A stretch of 64,000 bases of DNA from Halioxenophilus aromaticivorans. GTDB taxonomy: Bacteria > Pseudomonadota > Gammaproteobacteria > Pseudomonadales > Cellvibrionaceae. The notes under the pieces are model-generated. The model was not told the origin of the DNA. It did not search any database and saw only the letters and a program-made list of their open reading frames with translations. The DNA lies in NCBI RefSeq assembly GCF_042850945.1, contig NZ_AP031496.1:3162001-3226000 (forward strand). The letters run 5' to 3'. The translations under genes and the position numbers were made by a program. Below are positions 43,874 to 51,942 of this stretch, in pieces (positions within the stretch are counted from its first letter, which is position 1; each line of letters starts with the position of its first letter).

Positions 43874-44581
43874 ATGAACAACCCAACCGAGCCCACCAAA
43901 CCGAAAAAAGAAAACCTGCTTGTAAACCTTCTGCTCAATATCATTGTGCCAACCTTGGTGCTCACTAAATTGAGCAGTGAAGAATACCTGGGTCCTACCG
44001 TAGCTTTGATTGTCGCCCTGGCCTTCCCCATCGCCTACGGCCTTTGGGACTACCGAGAGAGAAAAAAGTGGAACCTGTTTTCCATCCTCGGCTTGATCAG
44101 TGTTCTGCTAACCGGGGGCATCAGCCTTTTGCAACTGGATCCCAAATACATTGCCATCAAAGAAGCAGCTATCCCAGCGATTTTAGGCATAGCGACCTTA
44201 CTGTCGACGCGCACGCGTTATCCGCTGGTAAAAACCATTTTACTTAACGACAGTGTTTTGGATGTCGACAAAATAAATCAGGCCCTGGAGCAACAAAATC
44301 ATAAAGCTTCGTTCAACAAAGTTTTGATGAACGCATCCTACTTAGTGGCGCTGTCTTTCGCCTTATCCGCGATATTGAACTATGTTTTAGCTAAAATTGT
44401 CGTGGTGAGCAGCCCCGGCAGCGTCGAATACACCCAGCAGCTGGGCAAATTAACGGCTCTAAGCTACCCCGTTATCGTGGTGCCGGTCACCATCGTAATG
44501 ATTTTTGCCATGTTTTATTTGTTTCGCAATATCACTCGCCTGACAGAACTGTCTTTGGAAGACATTCTGGTGCAGCAGTAA
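43874..44581 (+). CDS. VC0807-like multi-span membrane protein
   Basis: The 235-residue protein has five or six hydrophobic segments (about 14-32, 38-55, 65-80, 93-105, 150-175, 200-220). It fits the VC0807 family, sometimes annotated as a transporter without evidence; ALAFPIAYGLWDYRERKKWN is a typical stretch. It begins a rightward operon followed 38 bases later by a yciI-like gene. No function is assigned. Confidence 0.78.
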   Translation: MNNPTEPTKPKKENLLVNLLLNIIVPTLVLTKLSSEEYLGPTVALIVALAFPIAYGLWDYRERKKWNLFSILGLISVLLTGGISLLQLDPKYIAIKEAAIPAILGIATLLSTRTRYPLVKTILLNDSVLDVDKINQALEQQNHKASFNKVLMNASYLVALSFALSAILNYVLAKIVVVSSPGSVEYTQQLGKLTALSYPVIVVPVTIVMIFAMFYLFRNITRLTELSLEDILVQQ

Positions 44582-44619
44582 CAGCCATTGGCGACACATA
44601 AAAAGTAAGAGGAAAAATC

Positions 44620-44919
44620 ATGTGGTATAGCATCGTCGGCAAAGACGCCCCCGGCACACTCAAACTTCGACTACAGACTCGCGCTGATCATCTAACCCGA
44701 TTGCAAGCTCTGCAAAACGAAGGCCGCTTGCTGGTGGCAGGCCCTAACCCAGCCATAGACTCCGCGCAACCTGGTGACGCGGGCTTCGTCGGCAGCCTCA
44801 TCATTGCCGAATTTCCGGATCTCGCAAGTGCGCAAGCCTGGGCCGATAACGACCCCTATGTCCACGCCGGCGTGTACGAGTCTGTCACCGTGAACCCATT
44901 TATCAAAGTATTGCCATAA
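44620..44919 (+). CDS. yciI: YciI family protein
   Basis: This is a 99-residue single-domain dimeric alpha-beta barrel protein with the conserved His/Asp pair (RADHLTRLQAL) and WADNDPYVHAGVYESV. GAGGAAAAATC precedes the ATG. YciI proteins look like small enzymes but a reaction is not established for this type. It lies between the VC0807-like and SH3-domain genes. Confidence 0.92.
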   Translation: MWYSIVGKDAPGTLKLRLQTRADHLTRLQALQNEGRLLVAGPNPAIDSAQPGDAGFVGSLIIAEFPDLASAQAWADNDPYVHAGVYESVTVNPFIKVLP

Positions 44920-44954
44920 CCCCGTAAGACACGCCAAGACAACAGCGACTAATT

Positions 44955-45638
44955 ATGCGAATTTCAACATTCATTTCAGTAATCCTAGGTAGCCTTCTTA
45001 TCGGCCTGGCAGGCAGCGCAGTGGCTCAAAGTCAGACAGGGTATGTCTCCGATTCTTATTTCGTCCCACTGAGACGCGGTAAAGGTACCGAATACAAAAT
45101 CATCCGAGGCGCGGTTAAAACCGGCACTAAATTGGAGATTGTGGCAGAGGACGGCGAGTGGTCAGAGGTGATTTTATCCGGCGGCACCCAGGGTTGGATG
45201 CGCTCCCAGTATATTGTTAAACAGCCCATCGCCCGTATGCAGCTCGATAGCGCCAAGGCCGAATTGCAAAAAGCCCGCGAATCGCAACAGGTTCTACAAG
45301 AGCGCAACGACGCCTTAACAGCAGAGAACCAGCAACTGAAAGCCCAGATGACTGAGCAGGGAGCGACTCTAGAAGACACCTCCACCGAATTGGACGAGAT
45401 TCGTCGGATTGCCGCCAGCTCTGTGGATTTGAACAAGCGCCACGAAGAATTACTGAACTCCCACCAATTGCTGCAAACTAGGATCGATGTTTTAAAGGCA
45501 GAAAATAGCCGCTACCAAAATGACAACCGACAAAAATGGTTCTTTTACGGTGCGGCTTCGGTGTTACTTGGCGTCATTATCACCCTGGTCGTGCCTTTAT
45601 TTAAGCGGCAAAAGCGCCATTCGGAATGGTTAAACTAG
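44955..45638 (+). CDS. SH3-domain protein with coiled coil and C-terminal anchor (TIGR04211/YgiM type)
   Basis: The 227-residue protein has a signal peptide (about 1-24, cleavage after AVA), a bacterial SH3 domain (about 28-90; YFVPLRRGKGTEY and GGTQGWMRSQYI), a coiled coil (about 95-190) and a C-terminal membrane span (FYGAASVLLGVIITLVVPLF) followed by basic residues. It is expected in the inner membrane with the SH3 domain in the periplasm, possibly binding cell wall. The cyclophilin gene begins 11 bases after its stop. Confidence 0.88.
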   Translation: MRISTFISVILGSLLIGLAGSAVAQSQTGYVSDSYFVPLRRGKGTEYKIIRGAVKTGTKLEIVAEDGEWSEVILSGGTQGWMRSQYIVKQPIARMQLDSAKAELQKARESQQVLQERNDALTAENQQLKAQMTEQGATLEDTSTELDEIRRIAASSVDLNKRHEELLNSHQLLQTRIDVLKAENSRYQNDNRQKWFFYGAASVLLGVIITLVVPLFKRQKRHSEWLN

Positions 45639-45649
45639 CGGGTATTGCA

Positions 45650-46240
45650 ATGAAACGGATGCAAAGTTTTATTTTACTGGGCTGCCTGCTGCTGGCCTCC
45701 CTGGCCCAGGCTCAGATGGTTCGGCTAGAAACCGACCTGGGCAACATTGATATTGAGCTGTACAGTGAACAGGCACCCCTGAGCAGTGAAAACTTTTTGG
45801 CCTACGTTGATTCCCACTTCTACGATGGCACAATTTTTCATCGGGTGATCCCCAATTTCATGGCCCAGGCCGGCGGTATGACCTATGACTTCACTCAAAA
45901 AGAAACCCGCGACCCTGTGCCCAATGAGAGCAGCAATGGTTTGCGTAACACCTACGCCAGCGTTGCCATGGCGCGGTTTTCTGACCCGCACAGCGCAACG
46001 TCACAGTTCTACATCAATTTGAATAATAACGCCCACCTAGACCCGACTAAAAATGGCCCCGGCTACACGGTTTTTGGTACAGTCACCCAGGGGATGGATG
46101 TGGTAGCCGATATCGCCGCTCAACCCCAAGGCATGTACCGCGCCCATCCCAACGCTCCCAATATGGCAATTCGTATTCTGAAAGCCTACCGCATCACTGA
46201 AGCAACTGAATCCGATAGCTCAACTTCAAAAGACCAATAG
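45650..46240 (+). CDS. ppiA: Periplasmic peptidyl-prolyl cis-trans isomerase, cyclophilin type
   Basis: This protein-folding enzyme has 196 residues from ATG 45650. The signal peptide (FILLGCLLLASLAQA) is followed by a cyclophilin domain with DGTIFHRVIPNFMAQAGG (about residues 60-77), ATSQFYINLNNN and GYTVFGTVTQGMDVV. The domain is the short bacterial type. ATG 45626 lies inside the SH3 gene and is less likely; a cysteine near the signal end (LLGC) might instead make it a lipoprotein. The symbol is by family resemblance only. Confidence 0.9.
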   Translation: MKRMQSFILLGCLLLASLAQAQMVRLETDLGNIDIELYSEQAPLSSENFLAYVDSHFYDGTIFHRVIPNFMAQAGGMTYDFTQKETRDPVPNESSNGLRNTYASVAMARFSDPHSATSQFYINLNNNAHLDPTKNGPGYTVFGTVTQGMDVVADIAAQPQGMYRAHPNAPNMAIRILKAYRITEATESDSSTSKDQ

Positions 46241-46242
46241 TT

Positions 46243-46995
46243 ATGGCCATAGCGTTAAGTGTTAACCTCAACAAGATTGCTCTGCTGAGAAACTCCAGAG
46301 AAGGAGATTTCCCCAGCGTAATTGAACACGCCAACCTATGCATCGCCGCTGGCGCCCAGGGCATCACCGTGCACCCAAGGCCAGATCAACGCCACATACG
46401 GCCCCACGACTGTGAACAGCTTGCGGTTTTGATAGAAGACTTACCCATGGTTGAATTCAATATTGAAGGCAATCCATTGGAATCGGCACTGGCCGATTAC
46501 CCAGGCTTTATACCATTGGTACTTGCTCGAAAGCCCGATCAGGCCACTTTGGTACCGGACTCCAGCCAACAAAAAACCTCTGACCACGGCTTTGACCTGA
46601 CCACCAGCGGTGACACCCTAGCGCCCATCATCGCCCAGCTTAAAGCCGCTGGAATACGTGTTAGCTTGTTTATGGATCCCGACTTAGAACAAATTAAGTT
46701 GGCCCAGCAAGTGGGTGCCGACCGAATCGAGCTGTACACCGGCCCCTTTGCCCACCACTACAACAACGGCCAGCCGATAGCCGAATTTCAGCGCCATATC
46801 GCCGCTGCAGAATTAGCCTGCGAGCTTGGCCTAGGGGTTAATGCCGGCCACGACCTTAATCTTCAAAATATGATGCTGTACCGCCACCTGCCGGGTCTGT
46901 TGGAGGTATCCATCGGCCACGCTCTGACAGTGGACTCCTTACATATGGGTATGACAAACGCGGTTCGGCAATACCTAGCGCTGTGTGACGTTTAA
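46243..46995 (+). CDS. pdxJ: Pyridoxine 5'-phosphate synthase, unusual subtype
   Basis: PdxJ condenses 1-deoxyxylulose 5-phosphate with 3-amino-2-oxopropyl phosphate to pyridoxine 5'-phosphate. The 250-residue TIM barrel starts VNLNKIALLRNSREGDFPSV (quoted to 20) and has TVHPRPDQRHIR, FNIEGNP and DRIELYTGPFA. E. coli-type PdxJ instead reads VNIDHIATLRNARG and TVHLREDRRHI; TVHPRPDxRHIR is the sequence I know from Bacteroidetes-type enzymes. Catalytic Glu/His positions appear kept. The location, between cyclophilin and DUF2520 genes, is not the usual era-recO-pdxJ-acpS. Confidence 0.93.
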   Translation: MAIALSVNLNKIALLRNSREGDFPSVIEHANLCIAAGAQGITVHPRPDQRHIRPHDCEQLAVLIEDLPMVEFNIEGNPLESALADYPGFIPLVLARKPDQATLVPDSSQQKTSDHGFDLTTSGDTLAPIIAQLKAAGIRVSLFMDPDLEQIKLAQQVGADRIELYTGPFAHHYNNGQPIAEFQRHIAAAELACELGLGVNAGHDLNLQNMMLYRHLPGLLEVSIGHALTVDSLHMGMTNAVRQYLALCDV

Positions 46996-47003
46996 ATGCA
47001 GCC

Positions 47004-47894
47004 ATGGAATTGAATATTGTTGGTTGTGGCCACCTGGGCCAAACAGTGGCCAAACTTTGGCAGCGTAACGCGACCTTTTCCATTGGCCAGGTGCTCAACC
47101 GCAGCATTAGCAGTGCCCAGCGCGCGCTGGATTGGATTGGCGCGGGACGCGTATGCGACAGTCACAGTGAACTTACACCGGCGGACGTTTGGCTCATCGC
47201 CACCCCTGACAGCGCCATCGCCGAGGCCGCAGCCCTGCTGGCAGAACTCGACTTAAATTGGCACCATTCTACCGTACTGCACTGCTCTGGAGCCCACAGC
47301 GCAGCCCTATTACAGCCCCTGGCCCAGCGCGGCGCGCAGTGTGCCGCGGTCCACCCCATCCACAGTTTCGCCAACCCAGAGGCCAGCCTAAAAAAATTAG
47401 CAGGGTGTTACTGCGCCGCTGAGGGCGACCCAGCAGCACTGCACACGCTAAAGCCTGCGTTTGAACAGCTTGGCCTACAATGGTTGACCATCAGTGCCGC
47501 GCAGAAGTCGGTGTATCACGCCGCCAGTGTGTTCGCTTGTAATTATCTAACCACACTGCTGGCCGCCGCTGAGCAGTGCCTAAAAGCAACCGACATTGGC
47601 GCAAGCACCGAGCACCCGCTACCCGTTTTAATGCCGCTCATTCAGCAGACGCTGGTTAATATCGACAATCTCGGTCCGCAACGCTCGTTAAGTGGGCCCA
47701 TTAAACGTGGTGACAGTGAGCTGGTAACAGCCCAGGCCAAAGCCTTGGCCACCATCGACCCAGATTTGGGTAAGCTGTACCTTGCCCTGGCCGAAGCCAC
47801 CGTTAAGCTGGCCCAGTTACCGGCCGATAAACATCAGCTACTTGGCCTTGCCCTGGACGATCTCAAGCGGCAGATACCTAACCCACGGCAATAA
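47004..47894 (+). CDS. Rossmann-fold / DUF2520 domain protein
   Basis: The 296-residue protein has an N-terminal NAD(P)-binding fold (LNIVGCGHLGQTVAKLW, about residues 3-19; DVWLIATPDSAI) and a C-terminal DUF2520 helical domain (HAASVFACNYLTTLLAAAEQ (20) and SGPIKRGDSELV). Overall it is like F420-dependent or pyrroline-5-carboxylate-type reductases, but the substrate is not known. It follows pdxJ by 8 bases. Confidence 0.88.
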   Translation: MELNIVGCGHLGQTVAKLWQRNATFSIGQVLNRSISSAQRALDWIGAGRVCDSHSELTPADVWLIATPDSAIAEAAALLAELDLNWHHSTVLHCSGAHSAALLQPLAQRGAQCAAVHPIHSFANPEASLKKLAGCYCAAEGDPAALHTLKPAFEQLGLQWLTISAAQKSVYHAASVFACNYLTTLLAAAEQCLKATDIGASTEHPLPVLMPLIQQTLVNIDNLGPQRSLSGPIKRGDSELVTAQAKALATIDPDLGKLYLALAEATVKLAQLPADKHQLLGLALDDLKRQIPNPRQ

Positions 47895-47937
47895 ACACCG
47901 AAATTAATAGACACACACCTTAATAGGCACCGACATC

Positions 47938-48723
47938 GTGGCCAAAGCAAATTCTGACTCCTCCGAATACCTAAAGAGACGGGCTTTTTTTCGCAGTCTC
48001 CTGACTGTGTACGGCAGAAAACCCGTACTGGAAGCCCTGCAAACCGCAGGTGTAAAAGCCTTTCGTTTGCACCTAGCGCAAACCAACAAACAAGCCGCAA
48101 TTTTGGAGCAAATCGAGGCGTTGGCTAGCCAACAAGGCGCAGAAATTTGCTACCACAGCCGGGCCGAGTTAAGCCGTATTTCGAAAAATAGCAAACAAGA
48201 TCAAGGGGTTTGCGCGGATATGGTTTGCCCGGGGTTTGCCGACCTTGATCACTTTATTGAACACAACCAGAACCGAGCTTTTGAGCTAATAGCGTTGGAC
48301 AAAATCACCAACCCACAGAACCTCGGCATGATCATCCGATCCGTTGCGGCAGGGTTTTGCGATGGACTATTGTTACCAGAAAAAGGCAGCGCCCAGATTG
48401 ACCCACTGGTTATCAAAGCCAGTGCCGGCACGGTGTTTAAAGCCAAAATACTGCGCTGCCCGGATTTGCCAAATGCCCTGGCAAAACTGCAGAGCATCGG
48501 CGCGAAGGTGGCCTGTTTGGCCGGCGACGGCGACCCAACTTTCGCCAATATCGATGCCCACAAGCAGCGAGTGTTTGTGCTAGGCAACGAAACCGACGGT
48601 GTCAGCGCCGAAACCAACAAGGCCAGCGATTACCGAGTGGCAATTCCCATGAATAACGGCGTGGAGTCTTTAAATGTTGCGGTTACTGCATCCTTACTAG
48701 CCTACCGCAAACATTTGCAATAA
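47938..48723 (+). CDS. TrmH/SpoU-family RNA 2'-O-methyltransferase
   Basis: The 261-residue SPOUT methyltransferase has an N-terminal substrate-binding domain (about 20-95, beginning YGRKPVLEAL) and a catalytic knot with motif 1 KITNPQNLGMIIRSVAA (about 120-136), motif 2 FVLGNETDGVS and motif 3 IPMNNGVESLNVAVTASL. It resembles RlmB-like enzymes; the exact tRNA or rRNA target cannot be told. The start is GTG 47938. It is the last gene of the seven-gene operon and ends 3 bases from the convergent BenE gene. Confidence 0.9.
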   Translation: MAKANSDSSEYLKRRAFFRSLLTVYGRKPVLEALQTAGVKAFRLHLAQTNKQAAILEQIEALASQQGAEICYHSRAELSRISKNSKQDQGVCADMVCPGFADLDHFIEHNQNRAFELIALDKITNPQNLGMIIRSVAAGFCDGLLLPEKGSAQIDPLVIKASAGTVFKAKILRCPDLPNALAKLQSIGAKVACLAGDGDPTFANIDAHKQRVFVLGNETDGVSAETNKASDYRVAIPMNNGVESLNVAVTASLLAYRKHLQ

Positions 48724-48726
48724 GCG

Positions 48727-49887
48727 TTATGCTGTCGCCCGGCGTTGCCACCAATGGGTAACCAACAGGCCTGCCACCAAGCCCCAAAACGCGCTATTAA
48801 TGCCGAATAAGGTTACACCGGAGGCCGTTACTAAAAACGTAATGGTCGCCGCCTCTTTGCTTGCTTCATCGCCTAAGGCACTGGTTAAGCTATTGCCAAT
48901 GGTTGCGAGCAGTGCAAGGCCGGCAATGGCGGCCACCAATGCCGTTGGTAACGCCAGAAACAAAGCCACCACAGAGGCCGCAAACACCCCCGCCACCGCG
49001 GTAAAAAGGCCTGCCCAAACCGCAGCCCAATAACGCTGTTTAGGATCGGGATCGGCGTCTTCTCCCATACAAATGGCGGCTGTAATAGCGGCCAAGTTAT
49101 AAGCAAAGCCACCGAACGGCGCCATTAGCAGGCCGGTTGCGCCAGTGACACTGACAATGGGCGAGGCCGGCACCGAATACCCGTGGGCGCGCAATACGGC
49201 AAGCCCCGGAAGATTCTGCGACGCCATGGTTACCAAATACAGTGGGATAGCAACGCCAATTAATGCCGATAGGCTGAATTCTGGCGTAACCCAAACGGGT
49301 TTTGCCATTTGCCAGGATATTTCACCCAGTTGAGTCTGACCCAAAACGCTGGCGACGACTAAACCCACCAGCAAAGCAATAGGTATCGCATACCTAGCCA
49401 ACAGCGGTTTAACAACAAAATAAGCCGCCAACATTGCCCCCACCAGCAGCGTGTGATCGGTCAGCTGGGCAAACACCTGCAAGCCAAATTGCAATAAAAT
49501 CCCGGCTAACATTGCCGCCGCCAACGGCCCTGGAATAAAAGACATTATTTTGTCAAATGCGCCGGTTAATCCGGTAATTAAAATCATCAAAGAACTGGCT
49601 AGAAAAACCCCGGCTGCTTGGCCCACCGTCAAACCTTCCACCCCTGTCACCAGTAACGCTGCTCCTGGTGTGGACCAAACAATCACCACCGGCGTTTTGT
49701 AGTACAGAGATAGGCCAATGGTTGTGGCTGCCATACCGATACCCAGCGCCCAAAACCAGGAGGCGATGGCGCCGTCCTCAAGGCCTAAATTGTGAGCCGC
49801 CTGAAAAATAATCGCCGCCGCGCTGGTGTATCCCACTAAAACAGCAACAAATCCCGCACTCATTCTGCCAAAATTCAATAAATTCAC
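48727..49887 (-). CDS. benE: BenE-family benzoate/H+ symporter-like transporter
   Basis: The 386-residue protein has about ten to twelve hydrophobic segments and the BenE-type start GFVAVLVGYTSAAAIIFQAA (20), then IVWSTPGAALL and APFGGFAYNLAAITAAIC (18). Characterised relatives import benzoate with protons. No benzoate-catabolic gene is in the window, so the true substrate is open. The start is GTG 49887 with AGAAG upstream; ATG 49863 is an alternative. Confidence 0.85.
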   Translation of the reverse strand: MNLLNFGRMSAGFVAVLVGYTSAAAIIFQAAHNLGLEDGAIASWFWALGIGMAATTIGLSLYYKTPVVIVWSTPGAALLVTGVEGLTVGQAAGVFLASSLMILITGLTGAFDKIMSFIPGPLAAAMLAGILLQFGLQVFAQLTDHTLLVGAMLAAYFVVKPLLARYAIPIALLVGLVVASVLGQTQLGEISWQMAKPVWVTPEFSLSALIGVAIPLYLVTMASQNLPGLAVLRAHGYSVPASPIVSVTGATGLLMAPFGGFAYNLAAITAAICMGEDADPDPKQRYWAAVWAGLFTAVAGVFAASVVALFLALPTALVAAIAGLALLATIGNSLTSALGDEASKEAATITFLVTASGVTLFGINSAFWGLVAGLLVTHWWQRRATA

Positions 49888-50399
49888 GTACTTCTCAATA
49901 ACCGATTTTTATCCTGAAATGGCATCCAGCCGCTTCCCATAAACGCACTAGTGATATTTTCCATTACTCGTAAATTCTATCGCACAGCTTTCAGCTGTGG
50001 TGACAAATTTCTAAAAGCGGGTCCTAGCACTCGCGATTGCCCACCCCACAAGCACCCGTTGGCTTAGCTTTGTGATGTGGTTCGCTCGGTGATAACCGTC
50101 ATAACTTACACTAACCAACACACAAGCCAAAGGTTTACGCGTTGGGGCAGCGACCTAGAGCGACTTGGTTTACCGGCTACCCCAATAAAAGCTCTAGGCT
50201 TGGATGGCAACCGACTAGATATCCCAGAGATCCCAGAGATCATCCCAGAGATCATCAGAGCCATCGACAGTGAAACGTTTAACGCCGTTAAAAACTCAAG
50301 TGCAACGTTTCTCGTCAGACAAGATCGAACCGCAGCCCTCAGAGTACACGCTGTGTTTCAGCGCCCCTTGCGCCCACGCTTAACAACAAAGGACACATC
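49888..50399. other. Region between the BenE-like gene and the M20 amidohydrolase
   Basis: About 510 bases hold the divergent promoters. A questionable 108-codon frame (50077-50403) occupies the second half and a cluster of imperfect repeats lies at 50221-50256. No other feature is recognised. Confidence 0.4.
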
Positions 50400-50403
50400 A
50401 TGA
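50077..50403 (+). CDS. Questionable small ORF upstream of the amidohydrolase
   Basis: The 108-codon frame starts with GTG 50077 and has no recognised family. Its stop overlaps the amidohydrolase start as ATGA, the form seen in coupled genes, which is the only argument for it. The protein contains a tandem IPEIPEIIPEII sequence from the repeat at 50221. Against it: no good ribosome-binding site and a strong AAAGGA site that already serves the next gene. It may be the leader region. Confidence 0.25.
   Translation: MVRSVITVITYTNQHTSQRFTRWGSDLERLGLPATPIKALGLDGNRLDIPEIPEIIPEIIRAIDSETFNAVKNSSATFLVRQDRTAALRVHAVFQRPLRPRLTTKDTS
50221..50256. repeat. Small tandem repeat (ATCCCAGAG units)
   Basis: ATCCCAGAG occurs at 50221-50229, 50230-50238 and 50242-50250, followed by the related ATCATCAGAG. 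It lies in or near the leader of the amidohydrolase. Confidence 0.7.
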
Positions 50404-51749
50404 CCCGAAAGAAGCACACCGCAATGGCCATTTTATTAAGCGCAGCATCGCTGGCGTTAACCGCACACATGCCTGCTGTAGCGGCGTCGAATTTATCTGA
50501 CACCATTCAATCGGATTACGACAGTCATCTTGGCTCATTATTTAAACACTTTCACGCCAACCCAGAATTGAGTTTGGTTGAAAATAAAACCGCCAAACGC
50601 ATTGCCGAAGAACTCAAACAAGCCGGTTTTACCGTGACAGAAGGTGTGGGTGGCACAGGGTTGGTGGCCATTATGGAAAACGGTAATGGCCCTCTGGTGA
50701 TGATGCGCGCCGATATGGACGGCCTGCCCGTGGAAGAGAAATCTGGCTTACCCTATGCCTCCAACGCTCGCCAGGTAAGCCCTATTACCGGCAAGGAAGT
50801 ACCCGTAATGCACGCCTGTGGCCACGATATGCACATCACCAGTTTGATCGGCACCGCCCGACGCATGCAAGCTATGAAGGATCAATGGTCCGGCACGTTA
50901 ATGCTGGTGGGTCAACCCGCTGAAGAACGCATTATGGGGGCCAGAGCCATGATGGAAGACAACTTATGGCAGCGTTTTGGCAAGCCCGACTTTGCCTTGG
51001 CACTGCACGTATCGTCGGCGCTAGAGGCCGGTAAGGTCAACGTTGTAACCGGTAGCCCCTACGCCGGCTCGGATTCCGTGGACATCATCGTACATGGTGT
51101 CGGTGCACACGGCGCCAGCCCTCACATGGGTAAAGACCCAATTGTGCTAGGGTCCCAAATCGTTATGGCTCTGCAAACCTTGGTAGCGAGAGAGTTATCG
51201 CCGCGCCAGGCAGGCGTGGTTACGGTGGGGTCTTTTCATTCTGGCACTAAACACAACATCATCTCAGACCAAGCCCATCTACAGTTAACTGTCCGTAATA
51301 CCAACCCCCACACGCGGCAGGTGTTGCTCGACGGTATAAAGCGGATAGCGGTAAACCTTGGTCGCGCCGCTGGTTTGCCCGAGGACAAGTTGCCCGAGGT
51401 GATCTACTCCAAAGAAAGTGTTCCTCCTACCCTCAACAGTCCCGAGCTGGCAACGCGCCTAAAGACTGTTTGGGAAGCCAAAATGGGAGCAGAAAAGGTA
51501 AGCAGCGAGGAGCCCACTGGTATGGGTGCGGAAGATTTCCCTATGTTTACCACAGAACCGTTTATTCCCAGTGTTTATTTCAGCATTGGCGGCACGCCTG
51601 CCCAAGACTTCGAACAAATGGCGGCCGGCGGACCACCTGTGCCCAGCCACCACTCGCCATTGTTTAAGATATCACCAGAACCATCGGTAACCGCGGGCGT
51701 TGAAGCAACCGTACTGGCTCTTCTGGAGTTAATGCCAGCAAAAGAGTAA
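50400..51749 (+). CDS. Secreted M20-family amidohydrolase (aminoacylase/carboxypeptidase type)
   Basis: The 449-residue zinc hydrolase of the M20D type (hippurate, N-acyl-amino acid or IAA-amino acid hydrolases) has a signal peptide (about 1-30, cleavage near AVAAS). It keeps HACGHDMH (metal ligands, about residues 138-145), GQPAEERIMGARAM with the catalytic Glu, the dimerisation-domain sequence VGAHGASPHMGKDP, and the last metal histidine in PVPSHHSPLF. AAAGGA precedes the ATG. Export and the choice of substrate are inferred. Confidence 0.92.
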   Translation: MTRKKHTAMAILLSAASLALTAHMPAVAASNLSDTIQSDYDSHLGSLFKHFHANPELSLVENKTAKRIAEELKQAGFTVTEGVGGTGLVAIMENGNGPLVMMRADMDGLPVEEKSGLPYASNARQVSPITGKEVPVMHACGHDMHITSLIGTARRMQAMKDQWSGTLMLVGQPAEERIMGARAMMEDNLWQRFGKPDFALALHVSSALEAGKVNVVTGSPYAGSDSVDIIVHGVGAHGASPHMGKDPIVLGSQIVMALQTLVARELSPRQAGVVTVGSFHSGTKHNIISDQAHLQLTVRNTNPHTRQVLLDGIKRIAVNLGRAAGLPEDKLPEVIYSKESVPPTLNSPELATRLKTVWEAKMGAEKVSSEEPTGMGAEDFPMFTTEPFIPSVYFSIGGTPAQDFEQMAAGGPPVPSHHSPLFKISPEPSVTAGVEATVLALLELMPAKE

Positions 51750-51786
51750 CCTTGTTGCTGCCGGTAATTCTCACCACAGGCGCTTA

Positions 51787-51808
51787 GGTGGCACTGGGTT
51801 GTGCCACC
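51787..51808. other. Perfect 8-bp hairpin between convergent genes
   Basis: GGTGGCAC (51787-51794), 6-base loop, GTGCCACC (51801-51808). It lies 38 bases after the amidohydrolase stop. It lacks a T tract on either side, so intrinsic termination is uncertain. Confidence 0.4.
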
Positions 51809-51942
51809 GTGGTGAATGGCATAATCTCCATCAAAATGGAGGTGCTACTTATCACCGCAACCTAACTTGTAGAGATTTGCTGTCTCATCTATGGCTCTTT
51901 AATATGGCTATTTAACTCTATTTATCGCTTTTTTCTAGGTAA

